A DNA stretch of 35,931 nucleotides from the NCBI GenBank assembly GCA_016783605.1, contig JADHWG010000012.1, positions 1 to 35,931 of the forward strand, written 5' to 3'. Under the pieces are notes generated by a model. That model saw nothing but the letters and a program-made list of their open reading frames with translations, had not been told where the DNA came from and ran no database searches. Made by a program: the position numbers and the translations under genes. The DNA is from Candidatus Omnitrophota bacterium. GTDB taxonomy: Bacteria; Omnitrophota; Gorgyraeia; Tantalellales; Tantalellaceae. Positions 32,501-35,500 of the stretch are shown here, one piece after another. Position 1 is the first letter of the stretch. The number at the start of each line of letters is the position of its first letter.

Positions 32501-35500
32501 CGCTTGATATGCCGCTTCCACTATCTCCGGTATGATACACTTGCCGCCTTTGTCTATATTTCCCGGCGCTTCTCCCACAAATATACTTACTCCATCCGGC
32601 ACATTCAGACGTTCCACGATATACTTAAATTTGTCGTACCAACTTCTACCCCTTGCAGGCACCGCTTTTATTACATCCGGATATGCATGCACCTGTACCG
32701 AATCTCCCGGCCTTAATCCTAACCAACTAAAATATCCTAAATTCATCAATTTCCCCACACTCATGCTCAACGGAATCTCCGCATCCACTCTTTTAAACAT
32801 ATCCATAGTTTTTTGCACAAATCTCTGCACTTTTTCTCTTTCTATCTCCGGATTAACATTATCGGGCTCATTCATTGCCTCTACAAAGCTAATGTATTTT
32901 TTATCATCCCCCACCACCGCCAATGCCTTCCTCCATGCTTCTTCAACTATCGCTATCAATTTATCTGCTTTAGCCTCATCCCTTAGAACATCGGGATGCC
33001 CTGGACTGTACGCATGCTTCCTATCATTACCTAATCCAAAATCAAAAAATGCCAGCCCTGGAGTTTTGCCACTAATCTTTGCTTTTCTAAATATCTCAAC
33101 AAAATCCGCTACCGCCTTATCTATATCTTTCCATCCTATGGGCGTATCATCTGCCGCATATTCTATCCCGCTCGCATTCTTTGACCCTATGTTTAAAAAG
33201 AGCCTCGGAGAACCTCCTCCGTAATTAAATATCTCTTCTATATCTCCTCCTCGATTCGTTACCCCCCTATTCGTCCCTATTGTCCCTTCATATTTCTTCA
33301 GATACGCACTTGCTCCCGAATTATTCGCAAATGTTTCTATGGATATCGGCTTTGTTTCTCTAAAAGTGCTCGAATCCGTTTTGTATGTGGGATCTCTTTT
33401 AACTGCTACAGTTGTCTTTCCTGTCTCCTCTATACTAAACTCTGTTACCTCTATCAACCCGCCAGCCTTCTCTGTTAGACTAAAATTCCTTTTGTCCCCA
33501 TCATTCAACGCTAATACAAGCCCTACCTCATTTACTTTACTGCCATCATATCCTGATTCAACATAACCCGCGCCTGACCCTACAATATAACTTATTTCGT
33601 ATTCCCCTGTCTTCGAATCTAACATCTTCCTATTAACCTCTTTCCAACCGGTATCCTGCCACTTCCCTCTACTCTTTGTCATAATCTGGATAACATTATT
33701 TCCCGGCCTTATGAATGTCTCAAGCCCTTTTCCTTTTACTTTAAGAGTTATCTTTGCCCCGTTTAAATTTTTTGCCCTGCCTAACGACTTTGAGATTATT
33801 GTTTTTCTGTGCTTACTTCTGCTCCTTATGAACGATGTGCTTATCTTCATCTTCCCGGCTTCCCGCATAACTTTCGTACGGCTTGCCCCCTCTTCCCACA
33901 CTTTCCAGCGACCGCCGGATAATACATCCATCTTTCCTTTTAAAGAAACTCCTGTTGTCTTAACTAAAGGAGCTGTAATAATTGGCGAAACGCCGCCCGG
34001 TATAATTGCCGGAGCAATACCTGTAACGGCTTTCTGTAAAGAACTCTTCATTAAATCCGGAACTTGCTCTACCGCAGAGGCCGGAAGAAACATTGACTTT
34101 TCTTCGGGCTTTATTCTGTATATCTTATTCTCTTCAAATATCTCCCTCTCCATATCTTTGTCCCCCACGGTCGAAAGAATATACCTTGTTTTAAATTCCC
34201 TGCCGAATTTATCCAAACCGTGTTCTTCCACGAGATAAGCATCTTTGTCAGATATTCCGTCATTATAAGTAATAGGGGTATACTTTACCGGTTCTAAAGA
34301 CATCTCCGGCGTATTGTAATATTCATAAGTCAGCCTGTTCCAATATACCGTCTCCCGACCATACATATCTTTGCCGGAAACCAATTCAAAAGTTTCATAG
34401 CAATTCTGAATAGAACTTTTTTCCTTTTCACTTTCTTTTTTGTATCCAAACACAGACTTATTTTTTGTTTCTTTGCAGTAATCATTAAACGTTTTCTCCG
34501 AATCCGCGACAAATTTATAGCCATGCACAACCCCATCATCACCTCTTCTATAAAAACCAACATGTCCAAAATCAGCTGTATCCGTATAGTCCCATAGAAC
34601 TTTGTCCAATAGAACTTTATCCGCGTCAATTCTAACCTCTTGTTCTTCCTTAACGGATCCATCAATATCAAACCGTTTGCCATGCATGGTTGATGTATCG
34701 TCAACATTGTAGGTATGACTAAATTCTGCGGTAATTTTAGAAGTGATCGGGTCAAATTGAATTTCCGTAATTAACCGGTGTAAACTATCATAAGTGTATC
34801 TTGATATCACGACGGGCTCTCCTATCACTATCCCGTTTTCCAAGGTAACGTTTATAACCTCTTCATTTATATTTGGAGTACTTTTTTCTACAGTAAAAAT
34901 TCTTCCTTCAAGTTCCGGCGTTACTCCTGCCTGGACAAGATTTTCAGTAAAGTCAACCTGAGACCAAAGATCTTCGCCTTCAGCATAAAAGCTATAAAGT
35001 TTGCCATTTTCCTCTGCCATGCGGGCTATTGTAGTACGACTAACACTTTCAAAATTTTCTATTCTAAATCCAACCGGGTTATATATGAACAATTCACTTG
35101 CCACTTTACTTTCACCATAAGTCGTAAACCCCTTACCTGTATCTTCAAACGTATCACTTCTGAGAGTATCAAAATCAAGGTTTTTGGTTATACCAACAGT
35201 ACTGATCACAATTTCTTCCCCGTCTATCATTGACGTTTTATACCCGTAAAGAACAATTCTCCTATTCGGTATGTCAACTCCGGCTTTCTCGATTATGTCG
35301 AGGGCATCGGGACGAAGGGCATCTTTGAAATCGAGCGTTCTTTCGCCGTTTTGGTATATGATATTCGCGAGATGTCTTCCGTTTGGCGCTATCAGGGGGA
35401 AACCAAACTTCCGGTTAGGCTGAGCATTCAGGGAGACTATTTCCCAGTTTCCTTCGCTGTCCGCCTCATCGGCAGGGAAAAAGCCTCGCACTGTTTCTTG

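Noticed and set aside
32532-33224. A 230-codon frame on the + strand opposite the glycosidase region.
   Set aside because: It is antisense to a strongly supported domain, is Ser/Pro/Leu-rich without motifs and has no ribosome site; a codon-bias shadow.
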